Positions 42,792 to 50,341 of a DNA stretch of 64,000 nt are shown here, one piece after another (position 1 is the first letter of the stretch; every line of letters starts with the position of its first letter). The stretch covers positions 310,001 through 374,000 of the forward strand of contig NZ_JAPEOS010000003.1 of assembly GCF_026340975.1 (NCBI RefSeq), written 5' to 3'. The position numbers and the translations under genes are program-made. This stretch comes from Streptomyces sp. NBC_01214. GTDB taxonomy: Bacteria > Actinomycetota > Actinomycetes > Streptomycetales > Streptomycetaceae. The notes under the pieces were generated by a model. The model worked only from the letters and a program-made list of their open reading frames with translations. It was not told the DNA's origin and searched no databases.

Positions 42792-44200
42792 CCGCCGCCC
42801 TCCTGGACGCCCTGCGCGCCGCCCTCGACGGAGACGGCGCCCTGGTCACCGACCCGGACGCCACCTCCGGGTACGCCCACGACATGATGCCGCTGGCCCC
42901 GTACGGCCGGCCGCTCGCCGTGGTCCTGCCCGCCTCGGTCGAGCAGGTGCGGGCATGCGTACGGGCCTGTGCGGCGGCCGGCGTCCCCCTCGTCCCCCGG
43001 GGCGCCGGAACGGGCCTGACCGGCGCCGCCAACGCCGTCGACGGCTGCATCGTCCTGGTCACGACGCGGATGAACCGGATCCTCGAACTCGACCCGGACA
43101 ACCGGCTCGCCGTCGTGGAGCCGGGCGTGGTCAACCAGGACCTGAAGACGGCCGCGGCCGCCCACGGCCTGTACTACCCGCCCGACCCCTCCAGCCTCGA
43201 CACGTGCACCCTCGGGGGCAACCTGGCCACCAACGCCGGCGGCCTGTGCTGCGGCAAGTACGGGGTCACCGGCGACTACGTCCTCGGCCTGGAAGCGGTC
43301 CTCGCCGACGGCTCCCTCCTGCGCACCGGCCGCCGCACCGTCAAGGGCGTCGCGGGCTACGACCTCACCCGCCTCCTCGTCGGCAGCGAGGGCACCCTCG
43401 GCATCATCACGCGGGCCACCCTCGCCCTGCGCCCGCTGCCGGCCGCGCCCGGCACCGTCATCGCGGCCTTCGACTCGGTGGCCCAGGCCGGCGCCAGCGT
43501 CAACCGGATCGTCCGGGCCGGCCTCGTGCCCTCCCTCATGGAGATCATGGACGCGACCGCGCTGCGCGCCTCTTCCGCCTACCTGGGCACCGAACTCGTC
43601 GGCGAAGGCGACCAAGCCCTGCTGCTGTGCCAGTCCGACGCCCCCGAAGCCGCCCGCGAAGCCGAACTCGACCACATGGAACGCGTGTTCCGCCAGGCGG
43701 GCGCGGTGTACACGCACGCCACGCAGGACCCGGCGGAGGGCGCCCTGCTGCTGCGCGCCCGCCGGGTGAGCCTCGCCGCCCTCGAAGCCCGGGGCGCCTG
43801 CATGACCGAGGACGTCGCGGTGCCCCGTACCCGCATCGCCGAACTGATCGAGGGCTGCACGCGGATCGGCACCGACGCGGGGCTCACCGTCGCGGTCGTC
43901 GGCCACGCGGGCGACGGCAACATGCACCCCACGGTCCTCTACGACGGAGCCGACACCGAGCAGTACGCCCGCGCCCGGACGGCGTTCGACGCGATCTTGG
44001 CTCTCGCCCTGTCCCTCGGCGGCACCATCACCGGCGAGCACGGGGTCGGCAAGCTCAAGCAGGACTGGCTGGAACGCGAACTGGGACCGGTGGCGCTGCG
44101 CGTCCACCGGGGCATCAAGGACGCGCTCGACCCGGCGGGCCTGTTCAACCCCGGCGCCGTCTTCGCCTCCCGGCCGGCCGGGAACCGCCGTGCCGGTTGA
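42788..44200 (+). CDS. FAD-linked oxidase, GlcD/D-lactate dehydrogenase-like
   Basis: This 470-residue flavoprotein has a PCMH-type FAD domain (residues about 35-215, with PRGAGTGLTGAAN near 77 and LGGNLATNAGG near 143) and the C-terminal FAD-oxidase cap. The cap contains VGHAGDGNMHP (near 380) and TGEHGVGKLKQDW (near 420), both typical of GlcD and D-lactate/2-hydroxyglutarate dehydrogenases. These enzymes oxidise 2-hydroxy acids to 2-oxo acids. Here it may prepare an oxo acid for the HisC-like or class III aminotransferase nearby, or oxidise an alcohol of the product. The ATG overlaps the ferredoxin stop (ATGA), so it lies in the same operon. Confidence 0.9.
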   Translation: MTAALLDALRAALDGDGALVTDPDATSGYAHDMMPLAPYGRPLAVVLPASVEQVRACVRACAAAGVPLVPRGAGTGLTGAANAVDGCIVLVTTRMNRILELDPDNRLAVVEPGVVNQDLKTAAAAHGLYYPPDPSSLDTCTLGGNLATNAGGLCCGKYGVTGDYVLGLEAVLADGSLLRTGRRTVKGVAGYDLTRLLVGSEGTLGIITRATLALRPLPAAPGTVIAAFDSVAQAGASVNRIVRAGLVPSLMEIMDATALRASSAYLGTELVGEGDQALLLCQSDAPEAAREAELDHMERVFRQAGAVYTHATQDPAEGALLLRARRVSLAALEARGACMTEDVAVPRTRIAELIEGCTRIGTDAGLTVAVVGHAGDGNMHPTVLYDGADTEQYARARTAFDAILALALSLGGTITGEHGVGKLKQDWLERELGPVALRVHRGIKDALDPAGLFNPGAVFASRPAGNRRAG

Positions 44201-45446
44201 GACCCTGCGGACCGTGGCCGGGCTCGCCCCACCCCTGCGGACCCTGTTCCTCACCACCCTGCTCTTTCGCACCGGCACCATGGCCTACCCCTTCCTCACC
44301 CCCCACCTGCTGGGCGGCGGAGGCCTGGACGCGGCCGGGGCGGGCCTGGTCGTCACCGCCTTCGGGATCGGCGCCCTCGCCGCGGACCTGGCCGCCGGAC
44401 GGCTCCTGGGGCGGCTGCACCCGTACGCGCTGATGCGCGGCGGCTTCCTGCTGGGCGCCGCCGCGGTCGCGGTGGTGCCGCTGCTGCACGGCCTGCCCGC
44501 GCTCGTCGCGGGGGTGCTGGTCTGGGGGTTCGCGTACGAGATCGTCACCCCGGCGGCGTACGCGGCCACGATCGCCGGGACCCGGCCCGAGCAGCGCAAG
44601 GTCGCGTTCTCCTGCTACCGCCTCGCCATCAACCTCGGACTGTCCGCCGGCCCGCTCCTGGGGGCCCTGCTCTACGCGCTCGACCCGTACTCCGTGTTCT
44701 GGGCCAACGCCCTGTGCGTCCTGGCGGCCGCGGCGTTCCTGCACCTGCGCCGCGCACACCGGCCGGCCGGTGTCGGACCGTACGCGGACACCGGCACCGG
44801 CGGGAGCGGTCCGAAGGAGGAGGCCGCCGCCCCGCGCGCCACCGTTCGCCCGACGGCGGCCGAACGCACCCGGTTCTGGACCGTGTTCGGCCTCTCGCTG
44901 CCCATCCAGCTGGCCTACGCACTGCCCTCGGTCTTCGTCGGCGCCTACGTCATCGTCGGCCTCGGCCTGCCCGGCTACTGGGCCGGCGTCGTCTTCACCG
45001 TCAACGCCGTCGGGATCGTCCTGTTCGAGGTACCGCTCAACATCCGCACGGCACGCGTCGGACACCTGGCGACCCTGCTGATCGGCTACGCCCTCGCGGG
45101 CGCCGGGTTCCTGCTCATGGCCCTGGCCGACACCGGGCCGGAGCTGGTGCTCGCCACGCTCGTGTGGACCGCGGGGGAGATCGTCGTCTTCCCCGGCCTG
45201 CTCGACTACGTCAGCCGGCTCTCCGGCCCGGCCGCCGAGCGCACCATGGGCCTGTACTCCAGCGGCGTCAACCTGGCCTTCATCGCGGCCCCGCAACTCG
45301 CCCTGCACCTCTCGGCCCCCGGTCACCCGGGCGCCCCCTGGGCGGCCGCCGGAACGGCGGTCTGCGCCGCCGGCCTGCTGCTGCTCGCCGCCCGCACCCA
45401 CCCGTACACCTGGCACAAGGAGGAACCGTGCACAAGCGCGCCCTGA
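44190..45446 (+). CDS. MFS transporter of block 2, probable product exporter
   Basis: This 418-residue protein is a 12-span MFS transporter of the drug/H+ antiporter type. Helix-rich segments run throughout, with a basic loop after about residue 60 (GRLLGRLHP) and a long cytosolic middle loop near residues 190-225 that is rich in charged and small residues. It begins with GTG inside the last codons of the oxidase gene and ends beyond the GTG of the next gene, so it is tightly embedded in the operon. Export of the block 2 product is the natural inference, in contrast to the MFS at 22831, which looks like a sugar transporter. Confidence 0.88.
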   Translation: MPVETLRTVAGLAPPLRTLFLTTLLFRTGTMAYPFLTPHLLGGGGLDAAGAGLVVTAFGIGALAADLAAGRLLGRLHPYALMRGGFLLGAAAVAVVPLLHGLPALVAGVLVWGFAYEIVTPAAYAATIAGTRPEQRKVAFSCYRLAINLGLSAGPLLGALLYALDPYSVFWANALCVLAAAAFLHLRRAHRPAGVGPYADTGTGGSGPKEEAAAPRATVRPTAAERTRFWTVFGLSLPIQLAYALPSVFVGAYVIVGLGLPGYWAGVVFTVNAVGIVLFEVPLNIRTARVGHLATLLIGYALAGAGFLLMALADTGPELVLATLVWTAGEIVVFPGLLDYVSRLSGPAAERTMGLYSSGVNLAFIAAPQLALHLSAPGHPGAPWAAAGTAVCAAGLLLLAARTHPYTWHKEEPCTSAP

Positions 45447-46267
45447 CCCCCTTCATCGGCGTCGAGTACACCGGACTCACCCACACCGAACTCACCCGCC
45501 CCGAGGTCTTCGCCGACGTCGTCGACTCCCTGCACCAGCACGACCTCGTCGTCGTCCGCGGCATCGACCTCACCCCCCAGCAGCAGATCGGCCTCGCCGC
45601 CCGCATCGGCCGGCCCGTCCCCTTCCTGCTCGCCGACTGGCGCCACCCCGAGTTCGCCGAGATCCTCGTCTCGTCCAACGAGCGCAAGGCCGGCCGGCCG
45701 ATCGGGATCGAGCGGGTCGGCCACTTCTGGCACCAGGACTCCTCCTTCGACGCCGATCCCTCCGCCTACACCGTGCTGCACGGCGTCCAGGTGCCCGAGG
45801 GGCACGGCGACACCGTCTTCGCGAGCGCCGCCGACGTCTACGACCGGCTGCCCGAGGAGTGGCACGAACTGCTCTGGGACCGCATCGGGCTGCACACCCT
45901 CACCAAGCAGCAGCGGATCGCGCCCGAGCACGTGGGCCTGTCCATCGCCGAGGTGCGCGCCCTCGTCGCCCGTCAGTACCCGGCCGTCGAACATCCCGTC
46001 GTCCGCCGCGACCCGCACACCGGCCGCCGCTTCCTGTACGGCTCCCGCGCCTACATGGACCGGGTCGTCGGCCTCGACGCCAACGAGAACGAGGAGTTCT
46101 TCGACCTCGTCGACACCCTCCTGGCCGACCCCGACCGCACGTACACCCACCGCTGGACCCCGCACGACCTGCTGCTGTGGAAGACCGACACCACCTACCA
46201 CGTCGCCACCGACCTGCCGCCCGGCGTCTCCCGGACCGTCCACCGCGTCAGCGTCGCCGCCGCGTGA
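45428..46267 (+). CDS. TauD/TfdA-family Fe(II)/2-oxoglutarate dioxygenase
   Basis: This 279-residue enzyme shows the complete iron facial triad of the TauD family, His102 and Asp104 in FWHQDSSF and His258 in DTTYHVATD. The 2-oxoglutarate-binding arginine is in VSRTVHR (Arg269). Enzymes of this type hydroxylate, desaturate or cyclise amino acids or carrier-bound residues. The GTG start lies inside the end of the MFS gene with AAGGAGGA just upstream. It is one of two oxygenases in the operon, beside the P450, so the product is probably heavily oxidised. The target position is unknown. Confidence 0.92.
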   Translation: MHKRALTPFIGVEYTGLTHTELTRPEVFADVVDSLHQHDLVVVRGIDLTPQQQIGLAARIGRPVPFLLADWRHPEFAEILVSSNERKAGRPIGIERVGHFWHQDSSFDADPSAYTVLHGVQVPEGHGDTVFASAADVYDRLPEEWHELLWDRIGLHTLTKQQRIAPEHVGLSIAEVRALVARQYPAVEHPVVRRDPHTGRRFLYGSRAYMDRVVGLDANENEEFFDLVDTLLADPDRTYTHRWTPHDLLLWKTDTTYHVATDLPPGVSRTVHRVSVAAA

Positions 46268-46293
46268 GCGCGCCCGCGAAGAGGGGATCCGCC

Positions 46294-47574
46294 ATGCCCT
46301 CCGCCGCCACCTCCGCCGCCGCGTCCGTCGGCGTGATCGTCGACGGCTACTCGGTCGGCAAGTACCTGCCCGCCGCCTTCCGCCGGCTCGGCGCGGACGT
46401 CGTGCACCTGCAGAGCACGCCCGAGTTCCTGGACTGCGTACCCCCGCCGGACCTGCGCCCGTACCTGGCCAACGTGGTCCAGGACGCGGCCGACCCCGCC
46501 CGTACGGTGCGGGAGCTGGCCTCCTACCACCCGTGCGGGGTGCTGCCCGGCCAGGAGACCGGGGTCCCGCCGGCCGACCGGACGGCCGAACTGCTGGGCC
46601 TGCCCGGCAACCCGTCGGCCACCTCCGCGCTGCGCCGCGACAAGTACCGCATGATCGAGGCGCTGCGCGCCGCCGGCATCCGCTGCGCCGACCAGCTGAA
46701 GTCCGGCGACGTCGAGGAGGTGCTCTCCTGGGCGCGGACCACCGGCTACCCGGTCGTCGTCAAGCCGCTCAGTTCGGCCTCCACGGACAAGGTCTCCGTC
46801 TGCCGCGGCCCGCGGGAGGTCCGCGCCGCCGCCGCCGAGATCCTCGGCAGCCGGGACATCTTCGGCCGGCACAACGACGAGCTGCTCGCACAGTCCTTCC
46901 TGGACGGCACCGAGTACATCGTGGACGTGGTCAGGGGCCCCGGCGGCGCACGGCACGTGTGCGGCGTCTGGCGCTACGACAAGACCCTCGTCGGGACCCG
47001 GCCGGTCTACGACCGGGACGTCCTGATCGACCCCGGCGCGCGGGTGGTCGAACCCCTCGTCACCTACCTGGACACCGTCCTCGACGCCCTGGACATCCGG
47101 TTCGGCGCCGCCCACGCGGAGATCATGATGACGGCCGCCGGGCCGGTGCTCGTCGAGGTGGGCGCACGGCTCGACGGCATCATGGACCCGGGCCACCACG
47201 ACGCGTGCCTCGACGGGAACCAGGCCGACCTGCTCGCGCTCGCCTGCGTACGCCCCGAGGAGTACCGGCGGCGGCACCCCGGCGACAGCCTGTACCGCAA
47301 GCACCGGGAGGGGATGGTCGTCCACGTCCGCACCACCCGCGGCGGTCTCGTCGAGGCCGTGGACGAGGACGCCCTGGCCCGGATCCGCGCCCTGGACTCC
47401 GTGCACCTGGCGGTGCCCCGGCTGGCCCCGGGCGACCGGATGCGGCCCACCACCGACCTGCTGTCCAGCCCGCTGCGGGTCTTCCTCACCGGGGACGGCC
47501 CGGAGGAACTCCTCGCCGACCACCGCCGCATCCGGCTGCTGGCCGACGACGTGTTCCGCCTCGCCCCGAACTGA
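46294..47574 (+). CDS. ATP-grasp carboxylate-amine ligase
   Basis: This 426-residue protein has the ATP-grasp layout: an N-terminal Rossmann-like lobe (SVGVIVDGYSVGKYLPAAF), a middle lobe with the ATP-contacting lysine in GYPVVVKPLSSASTDKVSVC (near residue 155) and a metal-binding C-terminal lobe with EIMMTAAGPVLVEVGARLDG (near 275). It resembles the L-amino acid ligase and carbamoyl-phosphate-synthase-like ligases used to make dipeptides or amides. A ligase next to a dipeptide NRPS suggests an extra amide bond, for example joining an amino acid or the azasugar amine to a carboxylate. The ATG at 46294 has AGAGGGGA upstream and is preferred. A GTG at 46264 overlaps the TauD stop and would add ten residues. 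Confidence 0.88.
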   Translation: MPSAATSAAASVGVIVDGYSVGKYLPAAFRRLGADVVHLQSTPEFLDCVPPPDLRPYLANVVQDAADPARTVRELASYHPCGVLPGQETGVPPADRTAELLGLPGNPSATSALRRDKYRMIEALRAAGIRCADQLKSGDVEEVLSWARTTGYPVVVKPLSSASTDKVSVCRGPREVRAAAAEILGSRDIFGRHNDELLAQSFLDGTEYIVDVVRGPGGARHVCGVWRYDKTLVGTRPVYDRDVLIDPGARVVEPLVTYLDTVLDALDIRFGAAHAEIMMTAAGPVLVEVGARLDGIMDPGHHDACLDGNQADLLALACVRPEEYRRRHPGDSLYRKHREGMVVHVRTTRGGLVEAVDEDALARIRALDSVHLAVPRLAPGDRMRPTTDLLSSPLRVFLTGDGPEELLADHRRIRLLADDVFRLAPN

Positions 47575-47601
47575 CCGCGTCCGCACACTCCGAGGAGCTC
47601 C

Positions 47602-48684
47602 ATGGGTGTCGCCATCAGGGCCGACCTGGCCTCCGTTCCCGACTACAACATCCCCGGCACGGCGCCCGACGCCGTCCTGCTCAACTCCAACGAGGGGCCG
47701 CTGCCACCACCGCCCGCCGTGGTCGAGGCCGTCACCCGCGCCGCCGTCGAGGGCCACCGCTACCCGCAGTGGTTCTCCGACACCCTGGTCGCCCGACTCG
47801 CCGCCGACCTGGCGGTCCCCGGCGAGCGGATCGCCGTCGGCTGCGGGTCCGTGAGCCTGTGCCGCGACCTGATCCAGGCGTTCTGCGGGCCCGGGGACGA
47901 AGTCCTGTGCGCCTGGCGGTCCTTCGACGCGTATCCGGTCTTCGCCCGGGTCGCCGGAGTACGCGCCCGCACCGTACCCCTGGACGCGGGCCACCGGCAC
48001 GACCTGGAGGCGATGCTCGCGGCGGTCACCCCCGCCACCCGCGTCGTCTTCGTCTGCAACCCCAACAACCCCACCGGGACGGCGGTCCGGGGCCGCGAGC
48101 TGCGCGCGTTCCTCGACCGCCTCCCCGACCGGATCCTGGTCGTACTGGACGAGGCGTACCGGGAGTTCGTCGACGACCCCGACGTGCCGGACGGGGTCGA
48201 GCTGGCCCGGAACCATCCGAACGTGGCGGTGCTGCGCACCTTCTCGAAGGCGTACGGGCTCGCCGGCGTGCGCATCGGGTACTGCGTGGCGGCGCCGGCC
48301 GTGGTCTCCGCCGTCCACAAGGTGTCCGTCCCCTTCGCGGTCAGTCGGCTCGCCCAGGCCGCGGCCCTCGCCGCACTCGACCGCCCGGAGGAGGTGCGCT
48401 CGCGCTCCGCTGCGATCGTCCGCGAACGGCAGCGGCTCCAGGCCGTGTTGACGCGCCGCGGCCACCCGGTGACCCCCTCGCAGGCCAACTTCGTATGGCT
48501 GCCCCTGGGGGAGGAGGCCGCCGAGTTCGCCGACTTCTGCGCCCGGCACGGCGTGCTCGTGCGGACCTTCCCCGGGGACGGCGTCCGCGTCACCGTCGGG
48601 CTGCCGGAGGAGAACGACGCCTTCCTCTCGGCGGCCGAAAGCTACCGCGCCGGTACGGATCCCACCGGGGGCCCGATCGCCTGA
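47602..48684 (+). CDS. HisC-like class I/II aminotransferase
   Basis: This 360-residue PLP enzyme resembles histidinol-phosphate aminotransferase. It has the NSNEGPLPPPP substrate loop (near residue 28), the cofactor motif CNPNNPTG (near 150), VLDEAYREF (near 178) and the catalytic lysine in FSKAYGLAGVRIGY (near 215). A true hisC would lie in the histidine operon. This copy ends a specialised-metabolite operon, 27 bases after the ATP-grasp gene with GAGGAG before its ATG. It therefore more likely supplies or modifies an unusual amino acid, perhaps converting the 2-oxo acid made by the FAD oxidase. Confidence 0.9.
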   Translation: MGVAIRADLASVPDYNIPGTAPDAVLLNSNEGPLPPPPAVVEAVTRAAVEGHRYPQWFSDTLVARLAADLAVPGERIAVGCGSVSLCRDLIQAFCGPGDEVLCAWRSFDAYPVFARVAGVRARTVPLDAGHRHDLEAMLAAVTPATRVVFVCNPNNPTGTAVRGRELRAFLDRLPDRILVVLDEAYREFVDDPDVPDGVELARNHPNVAVLRTFSKAYGLAGVRIGYCVAAPAVVSAVHKVSVPFAVSRLAQAAALAALDRPEEVRSRSAAIVRERQRLQAVLTRRGHPVTPSQANFVWLPLGEEAAEFADFCARHGVLVRTFPGDGVRVTVGLPEENDAFLSAAESYRAGTDPTGGPIA

Positions 48685-49029
48685 TCACCATGACGCCGAC
48701 GACTCGAGGACTCGACGGCTCGACGCTCGCCGGCTCGACGCTCGCCGGACCGGGCGAGCACGGGGAGGACGGCGCGGGCGGGCTGCGGCAGCCGTCCGGC
48801 TCGGCCGGGAGGCACCGGCCGTCCCCTGCGGGACGGGCCACCGGCACGGCGAAGCCAGACCCCTCGTGGCCCTCAGCCGCTGGCCCGCGCTCACGGGGAC
48901 GCCGGCGGGCCCACGGCGCTGCTTCGGCGCGGGAGGCGCCCCGCATCCTCACCGGTGTCGGCGGCACCGCGAACGCGCACGACGGTCGCGTCCGCCACCG
49001 AGCCGGAATCCGGTGTGCCGTACCCGTCG
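48685..49029. other. Convergent intergenic region, no supported gene
   Basis: This stretch separates the plus-strand block 2 operon from a minus-strand gene. It starts with short GCTCGACGCTCGCCG direct repeats (about 48718-48748) and holds a hairpin at 48819-48836. Reading frames here lack convincing starts or family resemblance. Confidence 0.5.
48819..48836 (+). terminator. Candidate terminator of the block 2 operon
   Basis: CCGTCCC and GGGACGG form a perfect 7-base stem around CTGC, with further GGCC pairing outside it through a one-base bulge. Its place between convergent operons fits a bidirectional terminator. Confidence 0.45.
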
Positions 49030-50175
49030 TCAGCCCGAGACGGCCTTGGCCCAGTTGCGGTTGACGGTCTCCTTCGCCTTCTGCTGCTGCGCTTCCGTCG
49101 GGAACGACGGCGTGCCCTCGACCGTCGGCAGGTTCTCCGCGGCCGCCTTGTCGAGGGTCCCGTCCTCCTTCATGGCGTCCATGAGGACCGGGCGCGCGTA
49201 GGCGCCAAGCCGGATGTTCTGGCCCTCCGGGCTGAAGACGTACTCCTGCCACAGACGGGCCGCCGCGGGGTGCGGGGCGTCCTTGTTCACCCCGTTGGCG
49301 TAGTACTCGGCGAAGCTGCCGTCGAAGGGGATGGCGGTCCGCCAGTCGACGTCCGCGCCCTTCCTGCGGAACTCGTCGGCGTATCCGAGGTTGAGGAAGT
49401 CCCAGTCGATGCTGATCGGGGTCTGGCCCTTCTCGATCGTGGCCGGGGTGGATTCGACCGGGATGAAATTGCCGCTCTTGCGCAGCTCGGCGAAGAAGTC
49501 GATCCCGGGCTGGATGTCGTCGAAGGAACCCCCGTTCGCCAGGGCCGCCGCGTACACGCCGGCGAAGGCGGAGCCGGACTGGGTCGGGTCGCCGTTGAGC
49601 GCGATCTTGCCCTTGTACTCGGGCTTGCGCAGATCGGCGAAGGTCGAGGGGCAGGTGTCGACGCGCTTGGCGTCGCAGCCGATCGAGATGTAGCCGCCGT
49701 AATTGTTGTACCAGCGGGCGCGCGGGTCCTTCTGGTCCTCGGGGATGTCGTCCCACGGCACGACCATGTACGGGGCGAGCAGGCCCTGCTGGGCCGCCGA
49801 GCGGGCGAACGAGCCGCCCACGTCGATCACGTCGGGGGCGCGGCCGTCGCGCCGGTGCTCCTTGATGGCGTCGATCTCGTCCTGGCTGGTGCCCTCCGGG
49901 TTCTCCACCGTGACCTTGATCCCGTACTTCTTCTCGAAGCCGTCGATCAGCGCGCCGTAGTTGGCCCAGTCGCTCGGGAGCGCGATCGTGTTGAGCGTGC
50001 CCTCCTTCTTCGCCGCTGCGGTCAGGGCCGCCATTCCGCCGGCGTCCGCGGCGGAGGTGGCCACCGCGGGGGCCCTGGGCACGGCGGTGGGCTCGTCCCC
50101 GCAGGCGCCGAGGGGCGCCGCCGCGAAGGCCAGGAAGGCGGCGACGGCGGCTGTCCGGAGACGAGGTGCGGGCAC
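49030..50175 (-). CDS. Lipoprotein ABC-type solute-binding protein (spermidine/putrescine/iron family)
   Basis: This 381-residue protein starts with a lipoprotein signal (hydrophobic stretch to about residue 21, lipobox LGAC with Cys25). The mature part looks like the extracellular solute-binding proteins for polyamines or ferric iron: a KKEGTLNTIALPSDWANYGALIDGF-type start, APDVIDVGGSFA near residue 115 and an ARLWQEYVFSPEGQ helix near 325. It should be anchored outside the membrane and deliver a ligand to an ABC permease. No permease or ATPase gene is next to it, so it works with distant components or as an orphan. The GTG at 50175 has GGAG upstream. It probably belongs to the general genome rather than to block 2. 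Confidence 0.88.
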   Translation of the reverse strand: MPAPRLRTAAVAAFLAFAAAPLGACGDEPTAVPRAPAVATSAADAGGMAALTAAAKKEGTLNTIALPSDWANYGALIDGFEKKYGIKVTVENPEGTSQDEIDAIKEHRRDGRAPDVIDVGGSFARSAAQQGLLAPYMVVPWDDIPEDQKDPRARWYNNYGGYISIGCDAKRVDTCPSTFADLRKPEYKGKIALNGDPTQSGSAFAGVYAAALANGGSFDDIQPGIDFFAELRKSGNFIPVESTPATIEKGQTPISIDWDFLNLGYADEFRRKGADVDWRTAIPFDGSFAEYYANGVNKDAPHPAAARLWQEYVFSPEGQNIRLGAYARPVLMDAMKEDGTLDKAAAENLPTVEGTPSFPTEAQQQKAKETVNRNWAKAVSG

Positions 50176-50341
50176 AAAGGCTCCATGGCGGGCGGTCGCG
50201 TACCGGTCGAGACCAGCGTACGTTCAGGGGCCCCGGCGGCGCAGTCCCAGCCGGCGGTGGCCGCCGCGTGTCCTGGAGGAGCCGCGTTTCCCACAGCCCC
50301 GCTTTCCGTGGCTCCCGTACCGGCGCGTCCTCGGCGCGGTC

